64,000 nt of DNA from Sporosarcina pasteurii (GCF_041295575.1 NZ_CP160452.1:1798001-1862000); one strand, 5' to 3'. Positions 44,308-53,364 are shown, numbered from the stretch's first letter. Translations and numbers: made by a program. Notes: generated by a model not told the origin, from the letters alone.

Positions 44308-45475
44308 TCATAAACCATTCCCTTATTTTATTCGGATCATTTTCACATCGACCGTGCAAGACTGCAGCTTCAATTCTTTTCATCCATTCTCCAGTCCAAC
44401 GGCCACCTTTCACATCCGCCCATTTCAATAAATCTTTCCCATTCACTTGTAAATCTCTTGGCGACTGAATGGGGAGCTTATTTTTCTCTTCTTTAAACTG
44501 CGGAAAAGATGCGAAACTTCTATCCATAGCTCTGGCACGGTAAAACTTTTCAGCAGCTTCCAATACAGGTACGTCATATATATAAAGCTCATCTACCGTA
44601 AATGGACGCTCTTTTCGAATAGCGTATGCGGTCTCTACCTCAGCAATAAATCTTTTCTCTTCATTGGATAATTTATAAGCTTGGCTTAGTGCTGAAGCTG
44701 AATACCCTCCAGCAACGAGGAAAAATGCCCATCCTTCTTTAACTGAAGCGAACGGAAGTGCAGATTCTACCCCGAGCATTTTTTCTGGATATAATGGGAC
44801 CGCCTTATGAAGTCCGGTTTCTTTAAACAACTGAAATGCAGCCATGGGATTGGATCCTAAAAACAACTTGTCCATCTCCATTTTTATTCGTTCTACAGAA
44901 ACATTTTCTAGTCGTTCTGCTTGGTTACAAATTGCCTCGAATGTAGCAGATTCAAGGTTGAAATCTAATACAGCAGCAAAACGTAGCGCCCTCATCATAC
45001 GTAGTGCATCTTCATGGAATCGCTCTTCTGGCACACCAACTGCACGAATGATTTTATGTTTCAAGTCTTCTTGGCCGCCAAATAGATCAATTAATTTACC
45101 GTCTTTCGTCATGGCCAGTGCATTAAATGTAAAATCCCTACGCAGCAGATCTTCACGTAATGATTTTACGAATTGAACTTCATCGGGCCGCCTAGCGTCA
45201 GAATAGGTCCCTTCTGTTCGAAAAGTTGTTACTTCAATTGGTTCTTGATCCAGCACTACTAAAACAGTCCCATGTGCAATGCCTACATCTACCGTATTTG
45301 AAAAAATCTTCTTTACTTCATTCGGTTCTGCTGAGGTCGCAATGTCGATATCTGTTGCTCGTTTTCCGAGTATATAATCGCGCACCGCTCCCCCTACAAA
45401 TACAGCTTCATGCTCGTGTTGTTCAAGCTTTTCGAGTACAAGATAACTTGCCGGTGTCCCAAATGACTGAATCAT
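44285..45475 (-). CDS. cca: CCA-adding tRNA nucleotidyltransferase
   Basis: Class II enzyme adding or repairing the 3' CCA of tRNAs. The 396-residue protein has the head motif FVGGAVRDYILGKRATDIDI (GGxVRD and DxD metal site), RRDFTFNALAM, and the amino-acid template EDALRMMRALRFAA. The start overlaps the bshA stop (ATGA). birA overlaps its 3' end. Normal length. Confidence 0.95.
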   Translation of the reverse strand: MIQSFGTPASYLVLEKLEQHEHEAVFVGGAVRDYILGKRATDIDIATSAEPNEVKKIFSNTVDVGIAHGTVLVVLDQEPIEVTTFRTEGTYSDARRPDEVQFVKSLREDLLRRDFTFNALAMTKDGKLIDLFGGQEDLKHKIIRAVGVPEERFHEDALRMMRALRFAAVLDFNLESATFEAICNQAERLENVSVERIKMEMDKLFLGSNPMAAFQLFKETGLHKAVPLYPEKMLGVESALPFASVKEGWAFFLVAGGYSASALSQAYKLSNEEKRFIAEVETAYAIRKERPFTVDELYIYDVPVLEAAEKFYRARAMDRSFASFPQFKEEKNKLPIQSPRDLQVNGKDLLKWADVKGGRWTGEWMKRIEAAVLHGRCENDPNKIREWFMNDFNSKK

Positions 45476-46608
45476 ACTTTTCCTGCCACCTCATAGTATA
45501 GCTGTTCATATTGCTCCAAAATTTTAGCTGAACCAAATTTCTCCTCCACCGTTTGGAAGCCATTTTCAATAAAACGTTGCCTCAAGTCTTCATCTTGTAA
45601 CAATTGGACCGCTTTATTGGCCGCCTCTGAAATGTCACCAAGATTAACAAGAAAACCATTGACGCCATCCGTAATCACTTCAGGGATCCCATCAATATTA
45701 GTTGCAACCGAGGGAACGCCACAAGCAAGTGCTTCAAGTAGCACAAGGCCAAAAGCTTCTTTTTCCGATAAATGAAACATCATATCACTAATCGCTAGCA
45801 ATTCTGCCATATCATTTCTTTTTCCTGTAAACAGTACATGATTTTCTAAATTAAGTTCGCTTACTAATGCTCTAATTGAATCCATTTCAGGACCTTCTCC
45901 AATGAGAAGAAGTTTCGCATTGACTTTTTGTAAAATAAGTTGAAAGCTTTTTACAACATCTGGTATATTTTTCACTTTTCTAAAGTTAGAAATATGGATG
46001 AGCACCTTTTCATCTTCTTGTATGCCTAGTTCCTTTTTTAACGTTCCTGGTTCAATTGGACGATACGTTTCCTCATCGATAAAATTATAGATGGTACGAA
46101 TTTCTTTATCCGGGTTAATCAATTCAATTGTGTCTTGCTTTAACGAGTTGGACACGGCAGTGACAATAGTAGATTTATTGATGCCGTACTGGACTGTATT
46201 ACGAAGTCCTTCATCATGACCTAATACAGTCACGTCTGTCCCATGAAGGGTTGTGATCACACCGATATCTGATTCAGCCATATCTTTCCCAAGCGCTGCG
46301 GCTACAGCATGTGGCATTGCATAATGTACATGAAGCAAGTCAAGCTGCTCAGACTCAATCACTTGCGCAATCCGATTTGCAAGCGCAATATCATAAGGAG
46401 GATATTTAAAAACAGCATACCCTTCAAGTGTCACTTCATGAAAATGAACATTTTCATGACGCCCTAATAAACGAAAAGGTACGCTCGACGATATATAATG
46501 TAACTCATGACCTCTTTTGGCCATCATTAACCCTAATTCTGTTGCAACTACACCCGACCCACCTAATGAAGGGTAGCAGATGACACCTATTTTCAATTTT
46601 TCCAACAT
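45472..46608 (-). CDS. bshA: N-acetyl-alpha-D-glucosaminyl L-malate synthase BshA (bacillithiol)
   Basis: GT4 glycosyltransferase for the first step of bacillithiol synthesis. The 378-residue protein begins MLEKLKIGVICYPSLGGSGV, has SSSVPFRLL, HYAMPHAVAA, THGTDVTVLG and the GT4 donor motif EKEAFGLVLLEALACGVP, closely matching B. subtilis BshA. GTG two codons earlier overlaps the GAGGGTG ribosome site, so ATG at 46606-46608 is used. In B. subtilis mgsA and bshB1 lie between dapB and bshA; here they are missing and dapB is next, 33 bases away. Confidence 0.94.
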   Translation of the reverse strand: MLEKLKIGVICYPSLGGSGVVATELGLMMAKRGHELHYISSSVPFRLLGRHENVHFHEVTLEGYAVFKYPPYDIALANRIAQVIESEQLDLLHVHYAMPHAVAAALGKDMAESDIGVITTLHGTDVTVLGHDEGLRNTVQYGINKSTIVTAVSNSLKQDTIELINPDKEIRTIYNFIDEETYRPIEPGTLKKELGIQEDEKVLIHISNFRKVKNIPDVVKSFQLILQKVNAKLLLIGEGPEMDSIRALVSELNLENHVLFTGKRNDMAELLAISDMMFHLSEKEAFGLVLLEALACGVPSVATNIDGIPEVITDGVNGFLVNLGDISEAANKAVQLLQDEDLRQRFIENGFQTVEEKFGSAKILEQYEQLYYEVAGKV

Positions 46609-46640
46609 AACCACCCTCTTAATAAGTATTCTTACTATTG

Positions 46641-47441
46641 TTAGTCGAGTATATTCTCAAGTCCATAAACAAGATCTTTTCGTTCTAACACATTCCGTAT
46701 TGCCATCAAAATACCTGGCATAAAACAACTTCTATTAAATGAATCATGGCGCAATGTTAATAATTCTCCATCAGCACCTAACAATACTTCCTGATGTGCA
46801 AGGAGACCAGGTAATCGAATACTATGTATTTTCATACCTTCTATGTCTGCGCCTCTTGCACCTGCTAGATGTTCTTTCTCGTCTTCATGACCTTGAATAT
46901 GTGATTCCCTCACATTCATAATCATTTCAGCAGTTTTCATTGCTGTTCCAGACGGAGCATCTACTTTTTGATTATGATGTGATTCAATAATTTCAATATC
47001 TTCGAGATAGCGTGCAGCCATTGCTGAGAATTTCATCATTAAAACAGCACCAATTGAAAAGTTTGGCGCAATAATGCCACCAATTCCCTGTTCGTTTGCA
47101 AATTCCGTTAACTTTTCAATCTCTTCAAAACTTAAACCAGATGTACCCACTACTGGTCGAATCCCATTTTTTATCGCGTTATACATATTCTCATAAACAA
47201 CGTCAGGAGTTGTTAAGTCGAGTAAAACGTCAGGTTGTGTTTCCTTCACTAAACGATCGAACGAAGTAAAAATTGGAATTCCAATCTCAGTGTCATGCAC
47301 TTTATCTTCATGTAAAAATAATCCATCGTTTTTATAATCCAATGCGGCTACAATTTCCATATCTTCTATTTTTTGAATGGCTTCAATTGCGGCACTTCCC
47401 ATCCGGCCGCGAGCACCTGCAAGTACAATTTTTAGCGTCAT
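46641..47441 (-). CDS. dapB: 4-hydroxy-tetrahydrodipicolinate reductase
   Basis: NAD(P)H-dependent step of lysine/diaminopimelate synthesis, needed for cell wall. The 266-residue protein has the Rossmann motif VLAGARGRMGSAA, VGTSGLS, APNFSIGAVLMMKF and the catalytic EIIESHHNQKVDAPSGTA. The ATG at 47439-47441 has AGGAGG upstream and overlaps the ypjD TGA (ATGA); eight upstream in-frame codons overlap ypjD and are rejected. Confidence 0.95.
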   Translation of the reverse strand: MTLKIVLAGARGRMGSAAIEAIQKIEDMEIVAALDYKNDGLFLHEDKVHDTEIGIPIFTSFDRLVKETQPDVLLDLTTPDVVYENMYNAIKNGIRPVVGTSGLSFEEIEKLTEFANEQGIGGIIAPNFSIGAVLMMKFSAMAARYLEDIEIIESHHNQKVDAPSGTAMKTAEMIMNVRESHIQGHEDEKEHLAGARGADIEGMKIHSIRLPGLLAHQEVLLGADGELLTLRHDSFNRSCFMPGILMAIRNVLERKDLVYGLENILD

Positions 47442-47776
47442 TTTTCTTCCTCCTTTTTTGTCCAACGATCGGCATCACGCACTTTGTATTTCTGTAGTAC
47501 ATTCGTGAGCGCATTTTCCAAACTGATTCCTTCCCTGTTTGCAAAACAAACGAGAACAAATAATAAATCGCCCGTTTCTTCTTCAAGTGAACGTATCGCT
47601 TCTTCTTCTTTTTTCTTTTTCATCCCGTAGACGTGTTGGACTTCGCGGGATAATTCGCCTAATTCCTCAGTCAGTCTTGCAAGCAGTTCCATCGGAGGAA
47701 AATATCCTTCTTTAAAACTATTTATGTACAAATCAACTTCTTTTTGCAATTCTGATAATGTGCGTTCTGTTTCCAC
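47438..47776 (-). CDS. ypjD: MazG-like nucleotide pyrophosphohydrolase YpjD
   Basis: Small MazG-fold protein (112 residues) predicted to hydrolyse nucleotide triphosphates. It has the metal-binding helices RLTEELGELSREVQHVYG (EExxE-type) and EEETGDLLFVLVCFANREG (ExxD). The open frame extends to 47827, but AAGGAG lies just upstream of TTG/GTG codons at 47774-47779 and the family N-terminus fits there; GTG at 47776 is chosen, TTG at 47779 is an alternative. Coupled to dapB by ATGA. Confidence 0.85.
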   Translation of the reverse strand: METERTLSELQKEVDLYINSFKEGYFPPMELLARLTEELGELSREVQHVYGMKKKKEEEAIRSLEEETGDLLFVLVCFANREGISLENALTNVLQKYKVRDADRWTKKEEEK

Positions 47777-47948
47777 CAAACCCAACTCCTTCCTTCTAAT
47801 CGTATTAATTTCTATGTCGGTTGTCAAAGATATAAAAATGGATGACAGTAAGAATATTGTTAATTGTCAAAAGAGCGACTCCTTATATTAGAAGATGTCA
47901 CATGAAAAACACATCGTTCATAATTGACGGTGCCGCTATGATAAAACA

Positions 47949-47986
47949 AAAAGTAGAAGAAAATGATTGATACATTTTCTTCTACT
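47949..47986. terminator. Terminator behind the YugP-like peptidase gene
   Basis: AGTAGAAGAAAATG and CATTTTCTTCTACT form a perfect 14-bp stem with a 7-base loop; T runs follow on both strands. Confidence 0.9.
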
Positions 47987-48001
47987 CTTATTTTTTTACC
48001 C

Positions 48002-48667
48002 TTATTCCTCTCTATTAAAGAAAATTAACAGGAGTCGAACGAGTTCTAGTACTGCGACAGCTGCTGCTGCTACATAAGTCATCGCTGCAGCGTTTAATAC
48101 TTTTTTCGCATGGGACTCTTCTTCGTTCTGAATAACGCCAAGTGAGACAACTTGATCCATTGCTCGACTCGATGCGTTAAACTCTACAGGTAATGTGACA
48201 AGTTGAAATAAAACCCCGACAGCTAGTAATAAAATACCAATTCCTAGGAACGTGTTTGAGAAAAACAAACCAATCATAATGAATACCCAAGAAGCATTAG
48301 ATGTTAAATTTGCTGCTGGTACAAGGCTGTGGCGGAAACGTAAAAATGCATACGCTTCTTTGTCTTGAATTGCATGTCCTACTTCGTGAGCTGCTACAGC
48401 TGTTCCCGCAACGGACGCTTCACGATAATTATGCGGTGATAGCGCAACTGTTTTCGTCAAAGGATTGTAATGGTCACTTAAAAAACCATCCGACTCTACT
48501 ACTTTGACACCATGTAAATCGTTTTGATCCAAGATAAGTCGGGCAACTTCTGCCCCCGTCATACCAGACGTAGAACGGACTTTCGAATATTTTTTATACG
48601 TACCTTTAACTTTAAATTGGGCATACAATGGTAGTAGAATAATTAACCCTAAATATAGCCAATACAT
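48002..48667 (-). CDS. YugP-like membrane zinc metallopeptidase
   Basis: A 221-residue membrane protein with HEVGH (H94-H98, zinc site) after an N-terminal helix and with two or three C-terminal membrane helices (about 118-160 and 190-212), the layout of the YugP/neutral zinc metallopeptidase 2 family. Likely a membrane-associated protease; substrates unknown. It follows ypjA on the same strand and has its own strong terminator. At this site B. subtilis has ypjB/ypjC instead. Confidence 0.85.
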   Translation of the reverse strand: MYWLYLGLIILLPLYAQFKVKGTYKKYSKVRSTSGMTGAEVARLILDQNDLHGVKVVESDGFLSDHYNPLTKTVALSPHNYREASVAGTAVAAHEVGHAIQDKEAYAFLRFRHSLVPAANLTSNASWVFIMIGLFFSNTFLGIGILLLAVGVLFQLVTLPVEFNASSRAMDQVVSLGVIQNEEESHAKKVLNAAAMTYVAAAAVAVLELVRLLLIFFNREE

Positions 48668-48736
48668 CTTTAATCCCCCTTCTTTCTGTCTTTCCCTATT
48701 TTATATTGCAAGAGGGTGTTTCGCAACTTTTTACAA

Positions 48737-49333
48737 TTATGAAGGCTTTATTATGACTTTTTTCCAAACTAAATATGCAATCATAACACAAAATAGTGAT
48801 AGCCAAAAAGTGAAATAACCAATTTGATGTATGTATTTCATCAATTCTCCGTAAATCGGCATTTGACCAAACACATAATCGATGACATCGTTATGTAATG
48901 TCCAGACAGCCGCTAGGATAATATGTCCTATCGAAAATTGATAAAAAGGAATATAGAGCACAGCTTGAACTGCCATTGCAAAGTGTGAAATGACCAGCAT
49001 CCAACCAACCCAACCAATTGAACCGGTCTCAAGTAGCGTTAAAATATTCATTACCACTGCCCATAAACCATATTTCACCAACGTAATTAACGCCAACGCT
49101 TCCATCAACTTAAAGTTTCGATTCATAAGCCAACCGATAATCGCAAAACAGAAAAACAAACTAGCGGTCGGGCTATCGGGAACGAATAACCAAAATTTCG
49201 GTTCAGTAATGATTAGTTGCCATTTATACCAGTCATATCCATAAACAGTTCCTAGGATATTTACAAATAATAATATCCAAAGAAAAGATTTATGCGATAG
49301 TATGAGCCAAACTCTCATGATCAATGAATTCAT
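48737..49333 (-). CDS. ypjA: DUF1405 membrane protein YpjA
   Basis: A 198-residue protein with five or six membrane segments of the DUF1405 family (WILLFVNILGTVYGYDWYKW, FVPDSPTASLFFCFAIIGW, HFAMAVQAVLYIPFY, WTLHNDVIDYVFG). Function unknown; conserved next to the qcr operon in Bacillales. It lies 146 bases downstream of qcrC, behind the qcr terminator. Confidence 0.85.
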   Translation of the reverse strand: MNSLIMRVWLILSHKSFLWILLFVNILGTVYGYDWYKWQLIITEPKFWLFVPDSPTASLFFCFAIIGWLMNRNFKLMEALALITLVKYGLWAVVMNILTLLETGSIGWVGWMLVISHFAMAVQAVLYIPFYQFSIGHIILAAVWTLHNDVIDYVFGQMPIYGELMKYIHQIGYFTFWLSLFCVMIAYLVWKKVIIKPS

Positions 49334-49441
49334 TTGGCAACCCTCCTAGTCCATTTAATCTAAGTTCATCACCATGAACCTTAAATAATTACTTTATATA
49401 TAAATTTTACCAAAAAGCACTTAAACTAGACATATAAATAT

Positions 49442-49470
49442 AAAAAAGAGTCAGTTTCCTGACTCTTTTC
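49442..49470 (-). terminator. Terminator of the qcr operon
   Basis: AAAAGAGTCAG and CTGACTCTTTT form a perfect 11-bp stem with a 4-base loop, followed by a T run on the minus strand. Confidence 0.9.
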
Positions 49471-49478
49471 TTTTATTC

Positions 49479-50246
49479 TTATTCTAGTTCTGCTAGATAT
49501 TCAGATAAAACTCTTAGCTCCTCATCAGTACCTTCAAACGTGCCACCTGGCATTCCGCCTGATTCAGTACCATTGATTGCGATATCTTCAATTTCATCAG
49601 CTGTAAGTCCAGTTCCAGCGAGTGCAGGTCCTAAACCACCTTCAAAAGAGTTCCCGTGACAGCTAATACATGAAGATTCAGCGTAAATCTGATATCCTTC
49701 TGATTCCATATCAAACTCAACTTCTTCTACGATTGCACCTTGAATTTTCTGTGCTTCCCAGTCATGATTCGCAACAGATTCCCAAGTTAGATAAACAAGA
49801 GCAGCTACTGAAAGCAACATGAATGCCGTTGGAAGCGGTCTCTTAATTGGGCGACGTTCTTTACTTGTATCCATAAATGGAACGAGCATCAATGCACCAA
49901 TTGCGAGTCCAGGCATAATGATTGCCCCGACAATATTCCAAGGTCCAGAAGCAAATGAGTATTTTAATAGCTGATACATGGATAGAAAATACCAATCCGG
50001 AACTGGTGTATACATCGTATCAGTAGGATCCGCTTGTCGCTCAAGCGGTGCTGGATGCGCAAGAGTTAATACCAAATATCCAATTAAGAAAACAGCACCA
50101 ACCAACCATTCTTTCAATAAGAAGTTTGGATAGAAAGCTTCTGTTTTCCCAGGGTATTCCGAATAATCTTTCGGGACGTTAGGCATTTTATTGTTTGCCT
50201 TAACACGTGAATCACCGACAAATTTCATCCCTTTTCCGCGTTCCAT
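49479..50246 (-). CDS. qcrC: Menaquinol:cytochrome c reductase, cytochrome b/c subunit QcrC
   Basis: Fusion of the C-terminal part of cytochrome b (subunit IV, about 35-165, three membrane helices, PVPDWYFLSMYQLLKY) with a cytochrome c domain. One haem site C193-ISC-H197 with the distal Met in GGMPGG. The 255-residue protein matches B. subtilis QcrC from MERGKGMKFVGDSR onward. Haem is attached by the ResABC/CcdA system encoded at the left of this window. Last gene of qcrABC. Confidence 0.96.
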   Translation of the reverse strand: MERGKGMKFVGDSRVKANNKMPNVPKDYSEYPGKTEAFYPNFLLKEWLVGAVFLIGYLVLTLAHPAPLERQADPTDTMYTPVPDWYFLSMYQLLKYSFASGPWNIVGAIIMPGLAIGALMLVPFMDTSKERRPIKRPLPTAFMLLSVAALVYLTWESVANHDWEAQKIQGAIVEEVEFDMESEGYQIYAESSCISCHGNSFEGGLGPALAGTGLTADEIEDIAINGTESGGMPGGTFEGTDEELRVLSEYLAELE

Positions 50247-50290
50247 AATGTCCCCTCCTTTTTAAAATTCAATGGACGTAAGTACATATC

Positions 50291-50965
50291 TTATAGTGGT
50301 CCAGAAATTCCTTGTCTACGAATAAAGACAAAGTGTGCCCCAAGCAACCCAAGCAATGCGGCAGGTAGGAAGAAAACATGTATCGCAAAGAAGCGTGTTA
50401 ATGTTTGTGCACCAAGAATCTCAGAATCACCTGCAAGAAGAATCTTAATCTGTTCTCCAATAAATGGAACAGATGCTGCAATCTCAATTCCTACTTTCGT
50501 AGCGAACAATGCTTTCATATCCCATGGTAATAAATAACCTGTAAAGCCTAAGCCAAGCATCGTTACGAAAATAAGTACCCCAACAATCCAGTTTAGCTCA
50601 CGAGGCTTCTTGTAAGAACCTGTAAAAAATACACGTAAAGTATGTAGGAACATCATAACGATAACAAGTGAAGCTCCCCAGTGGTGCATTCCACGCACAA
50701 TTTCACCGAATGCTACTTCGTTTTGAAGATAGTAAACGGATTTCCAAGCATTTTCAATATCTGGCGTGTAGTACATCGTTAGGAACATACCAGATAAGAT
50801 TTGGATAACGGTTACAAAAAATGTTAGCCCTCCAAAACAATAGATAAATGCGGAAAAATGATGTGCAGGGTTTACGTGCTCAGGTACTTCATGGTCAGCG
50901 ATATCACGCCAAATTGGGGTGATATCCAACCGTTCGTCAACCCAATCATAAATTTTATTTAGCAC
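50291..50965 (-). CDS. qcrB: Menaquinol:cytochrome c reductase, cytochrome b subunit QcrB
   Basis: Cytochrome b6-type subunit with four membrane helices binding two haems b (histidines in MHHWGASLV, FLHTLRVF and FFAIHVFFLP) plus a covalent haem site in Bacillus. It is almost colinear with B. subtilis QcrB (DWVDERLDITP, HEVPEHVNPAHHFSAF, RRQGISGPL). The frame is open seven codons upstream; the GTG at 50963-50965 gives exactly 224 residues, the family length, and has AGGGGGT 9 bases upstream. Confidence 0.96.
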   Translation of the reverse strand: MLNKIYDWVDERLDITPIWRDIADHEVPEHVNPAHHFSAFIYCFGGLTFFVTVIQILSGMFLTMYYTPDIENAWKSVYYLQNEVAFGEIVRGMHHWGASLVIVMMFLHTLRVFFTGSYKKPRELNWIVGVLIFVTMLGLGFTGYLLPWDMKALFATKVGIEIAASVPFIGEQIKILLAGDSEILGAQTLTRFFAIHVFFLPAALLGLLGAHFVFIRRQGISGPL

Positions 50966-50988
50966 TTCGGTCGTACCCCCTAACATTT

Positions 50989-51495
50989 TTAAACTAATGT
51001 GTTCGGTCTTGTTCCACCTAAATAAAGATAGCCGTCTTTTTCCATCACCAAATACTCATCAAGTGGTCCAATTGGTGGTGTTCCTGGTACATGTTTACCA
51101 TTTTTCTCATAGCGTCCTGCGTGGCAAGGGCAAAAGAATTGGTCAGGATGATTTTTATCCCCACCCCAGTTTACCGTACAACCAAGGTGTTTACAGACTG
51201 GTGAAAGCGCTACTATTCTATCGCCGCTTTTATACACCCACGCTGAATAAGATTCATCCGATTTATACCACCCATCCTGACGGTCCACAATTGTGTAGTC
51301 AACTCGGACCGGTGTTTCCGTTAGCTCGTCAACTCTTTGAGGTGTTGCAGTAAAATCTCCTTCTCCTGATTTTTGCAAAACAGGATCAACTGCAAAACGT
51401 AGCATCGGCATAATCGTGCCTGAAGCCATAAAACCGCCTACGCCCATGATTGTGTAGCTAAGGAATTGACGCCTTGACACTCGATTCTTACTCAT
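50989..51495 (-). CDS. qcrA: Menaquinol:cytochrome c reductase, Rieske iron-sulfur subunit QcrA
   Basis: Rieske 2Fe-2S protein of 168 residues. It has a twin-arginine-type N-terminus (VSRRQFLSYTIMG), one membrane anchor, and the cluster ligands CKHLGC (C101, H103) and CPCH (C122, H125), with C106/C124 as the disulfide pair. First gene of qcrABC; a consensus promoter lies about 80-105 bases upstream. Confidence 0.96.
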   Translation of the reverse strand: MSKNRVSRRQFLSYTIMGVGGFMASGTIMPMLRFAVDPVLQKSGEGDFTATPQRVDELTETPVRVDYTIVDRQDGWYKSDESYSAWVYKSGDRIVALSPVCKHLGCTVNWGGDKNHPDQFFCPCHAGRYEKNGKHVPGTPPIGPLDEYLVMEKDGYLYLGGTRPNTLV

Positions 51496-51572
51496 GATTT
51501 CCCCTCCTCTTACTTAAAAGGTCAGTCCAACGGACATACTTTTTTGCAAAATGTAAATACTAGGACACTTCT

Positions 51573-51601
51573 ATAATATCCTAATTATAAAGGAAATTCA
51601 A
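51573..51601 (-). promoter_or_regulatory. Sigma-A promoter of qcrABC
   Basis: TTGAAT (51596-51601), 17-base spacer, TATTAT (51573-51578) on the minus strand, about 75 bases before the qcrA start. Confidence 0.7.
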
Positions 51602-51680
51602 TCTAACTCGCCATCATACTCATAGTTTGTGAACAAACGATGAACTTTCATCACATTAACCTAATGGTTGAATTTCTTAA

Positions 51681-52127
51681 TTATTCCGTCCACTTATTTG
51701 TTAATAAAGGTAAGACTTGCCGGAGTTGATCTTCAATGACCGTTTTTCTTAATTGCTGATCCATACTCTCTAACGGAATGGAAGGTAACCAAATCATCTC
51801 TCCTTCTATATCGACATCTGTCCAAGCTCTGTCCGTCGTCAAATAAAAAATATGCTTAAAGTCCATCAGCTGTAAATCTTTACTTAGCACGTTTCCCATT
51901 TCTTGTAGATTAGTAGATTGCGTGTATGTAAATGGTGGTAACACCATCATCCGCCCCCTAAATTGCGTTTCGATAAAGTTCGATAGATGCATTAAGAACT
52001 CCGTTGCAGATGAACTCCCTTTCAAAGCTTCTGGTACCGTTTCCAACTTCAATAAAGGTACAAGTAACGTGTCAATATAATCTTTTTGTTGAAAATATGT
52101 ATCCATGTCTTGACTATTCCAATTCAT
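51681..52127 (-). CDS. ypiF: DUF2487 protein YpiF
   Basis: A 148-residue soluble protein of the DUF2487/YpiF family, found upstream of qcrA in Bacillales; function unknown (MNWNSQDMDTYFQQKDYIDT, LLPPFTYT-like MVLPPFTYTQST, FKHIFYLTTDRAW). ATG at 52125-52127 with GGAGGG 8 bases before it is chosen over a TTG two codons upstream. The composite repeat lies just upstream, separating it from ypiB, its B. subtilis neighbour. Confidence 0.8.
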   Translation of the reverse strand: MNWNSQDMDTYFQQKDYIDTLLVPLLKLETVPEALKGSSSATEFLMHLSNFIETQFRGRMMVLPPFTYTQSTNLQEMGNVLSKDLQLMDFKHIFYLTTDRAWTDVDIEGEMIWLPSIPLESMDQQLRKTVIEDQLRQVLPLLTNKWTE

Positions 52128-52214
52128 TAGCAATTCCCTCCTAAGTAATTCAATTGCATTGTCATATTAATCTTATCAAACGAAACGATACTTAGCTATG
52201 CGGAACAATATTTA

Positions 52215-52510
52215 GATTGAGTCAAGCTTTTGTGGGTACTATTTTAAAGAAGAGATTTTCTCTTCTCGGATCTAAGTATTCCATTTTTAAAAACGCCAAA
52301 TAAACCATGTTGATTTCCGTTCCGAGCGGACGCGTTCCGAGGGGCGTGCGGTGAGCCAATCGCAAAACGTAGATTGCGATTTGCCGTATTTCTGCGGTTT
52401 TTGCAGAAATTAAGGCATCCTCTTGTATACCCATGCTCATAACGCTTCGCTTTTACTCGCAAAAAGCCGTTCTACGTAACGGCTTTCGCTCTGCACTCCA
52501 ATCAACAGAG
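52215..52510. repeat. Composite repeat copy 2, left segment
   Basis: Direct repeat of 40055-40381. It has the same ATTTCTGC/GCAGAAAT hairpin with GGTTTTT loop (52388-52410) and a CGCAAAAAGCCGTTCTACGT module that folds as AAGCCGTT/AACGGCTT. Copy 1 carries about 20 extra bases near its right end. Confidence 0.85.
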
Positions 52511-53297
52511 TTTCCTTTTACATAAGTTTTTATAAACGCAAATAACTTACATAACTTTGCTATCTGAAAATACCTGTAATTCTTTTAAAGCTCAATAAAC
52601 AGGATTTCCAGTTGCTTGGTGTAAGTAAGAAATGTTTTTTCTAATCGCCTCTCCAGCACTAGTTTTAATTTTTTCTCTGTAATATTTGGGTGTTTTACTT
52701 TCTACTCGGTTTTCAAGGTATTTGTCACGGTTAGGCTAAAACTTGATTTAGCTCTGTTTAGAGCTGGGTGAAAGCATCCGAATAAGTTAGTTGAAGCGCT
52801 CTAAATTAATCTGTTCCAATCCATTCCGATGTTGGTAATTTCTTGTTATATTTAATCATGTCGGTTCTCTCCTGTAGTGTTTGTGTGCAAACCTCACTAT
52901 ACAAAAAGAGGGCCCTATTTTTCATGTTTTTAAATCTAAATTATTCCATGTGCATACCAATTAATCGGAGTGGAAATCGGCGAGTGCTCTCAAACGCTGC
53001 GCTTTTTGGTCGCAAAAGCCGTTCTTCGTGACGGCTCTTCCAGCGGGAACAGCGCGAGCTAGCCGAACGGCGAAGTGTTCGGTTTGTATAATTTTTGTGG
53101 TCTTTACAAAAATTATACAGAAAGTTTTGCCCCGCAGGAGCGCAGCGACGAGGAGATTGAAGCCGTGCCCGCGGAAATAATAAATGCGGAAGGAGGCGAT
53201 TAGATGCGACAAGCATAAGACGAATTAACGGAGTGGCGATTTTTGCCACGCAGGTGCCTCCTGAGGCTGGATAAGCGTCCGATTGGAACGGAAATTA
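52311..53297. repeat. Composite element 2 bounded by inverted 23-bp ends, with three nested insertions
   Basis: The arms TGATTTCCGTTCCGAGCGGA+CGC (52311-52333) and GCGTCCGATTGGAACGGAAA+TTA (53275-53297) are inverted. Compared with element 1, the right segment has three extra blocks at about 52984-53037, 53061-53129 and 53177-53274. Block 1 repeats the CGCAAAAGCCGTTCTTCGT module; block 2 is a 14-bp hairpin with loop GGTCTTT (53085-53119); block 3 holds GTGGC/GCCAC with loop GATTTTT (53233-53249) inside AGGAGGC/GCCTCCT. Confidence 0.75.
52592..52859 (-). pseudogene. Decayed transposase-like ORF in composite element 2
   Basis: An ATG after GGAGAG reads MIKYNKKLPTSEWIGTD then stops; the start resembles that of element 1 (MMKSNTKLLTLIEIKTD). 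Further on another frame reads RDKYLENRVESKTPKYYREK, IKTSAGEAIRKNISYLHQAT, GNPVY to a stop at 52592. Multiple stops and frame changes; family uncertain. Confidence 0.35.
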
Positions 53298-53364
53298 ATT
53301 GTGTTATGGATTTTTATTTATCCTCCACAAACATTTTACTCATACCATCATTTATAATCAGACC

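Noticed and set aside
52941-53249. Minus-strand ORFs of 102 and 83 codons
   Set aside because: They run through the nested hairpin inserts of the repeat, so the open frame is a by-product of GC-rich repeat sequence.
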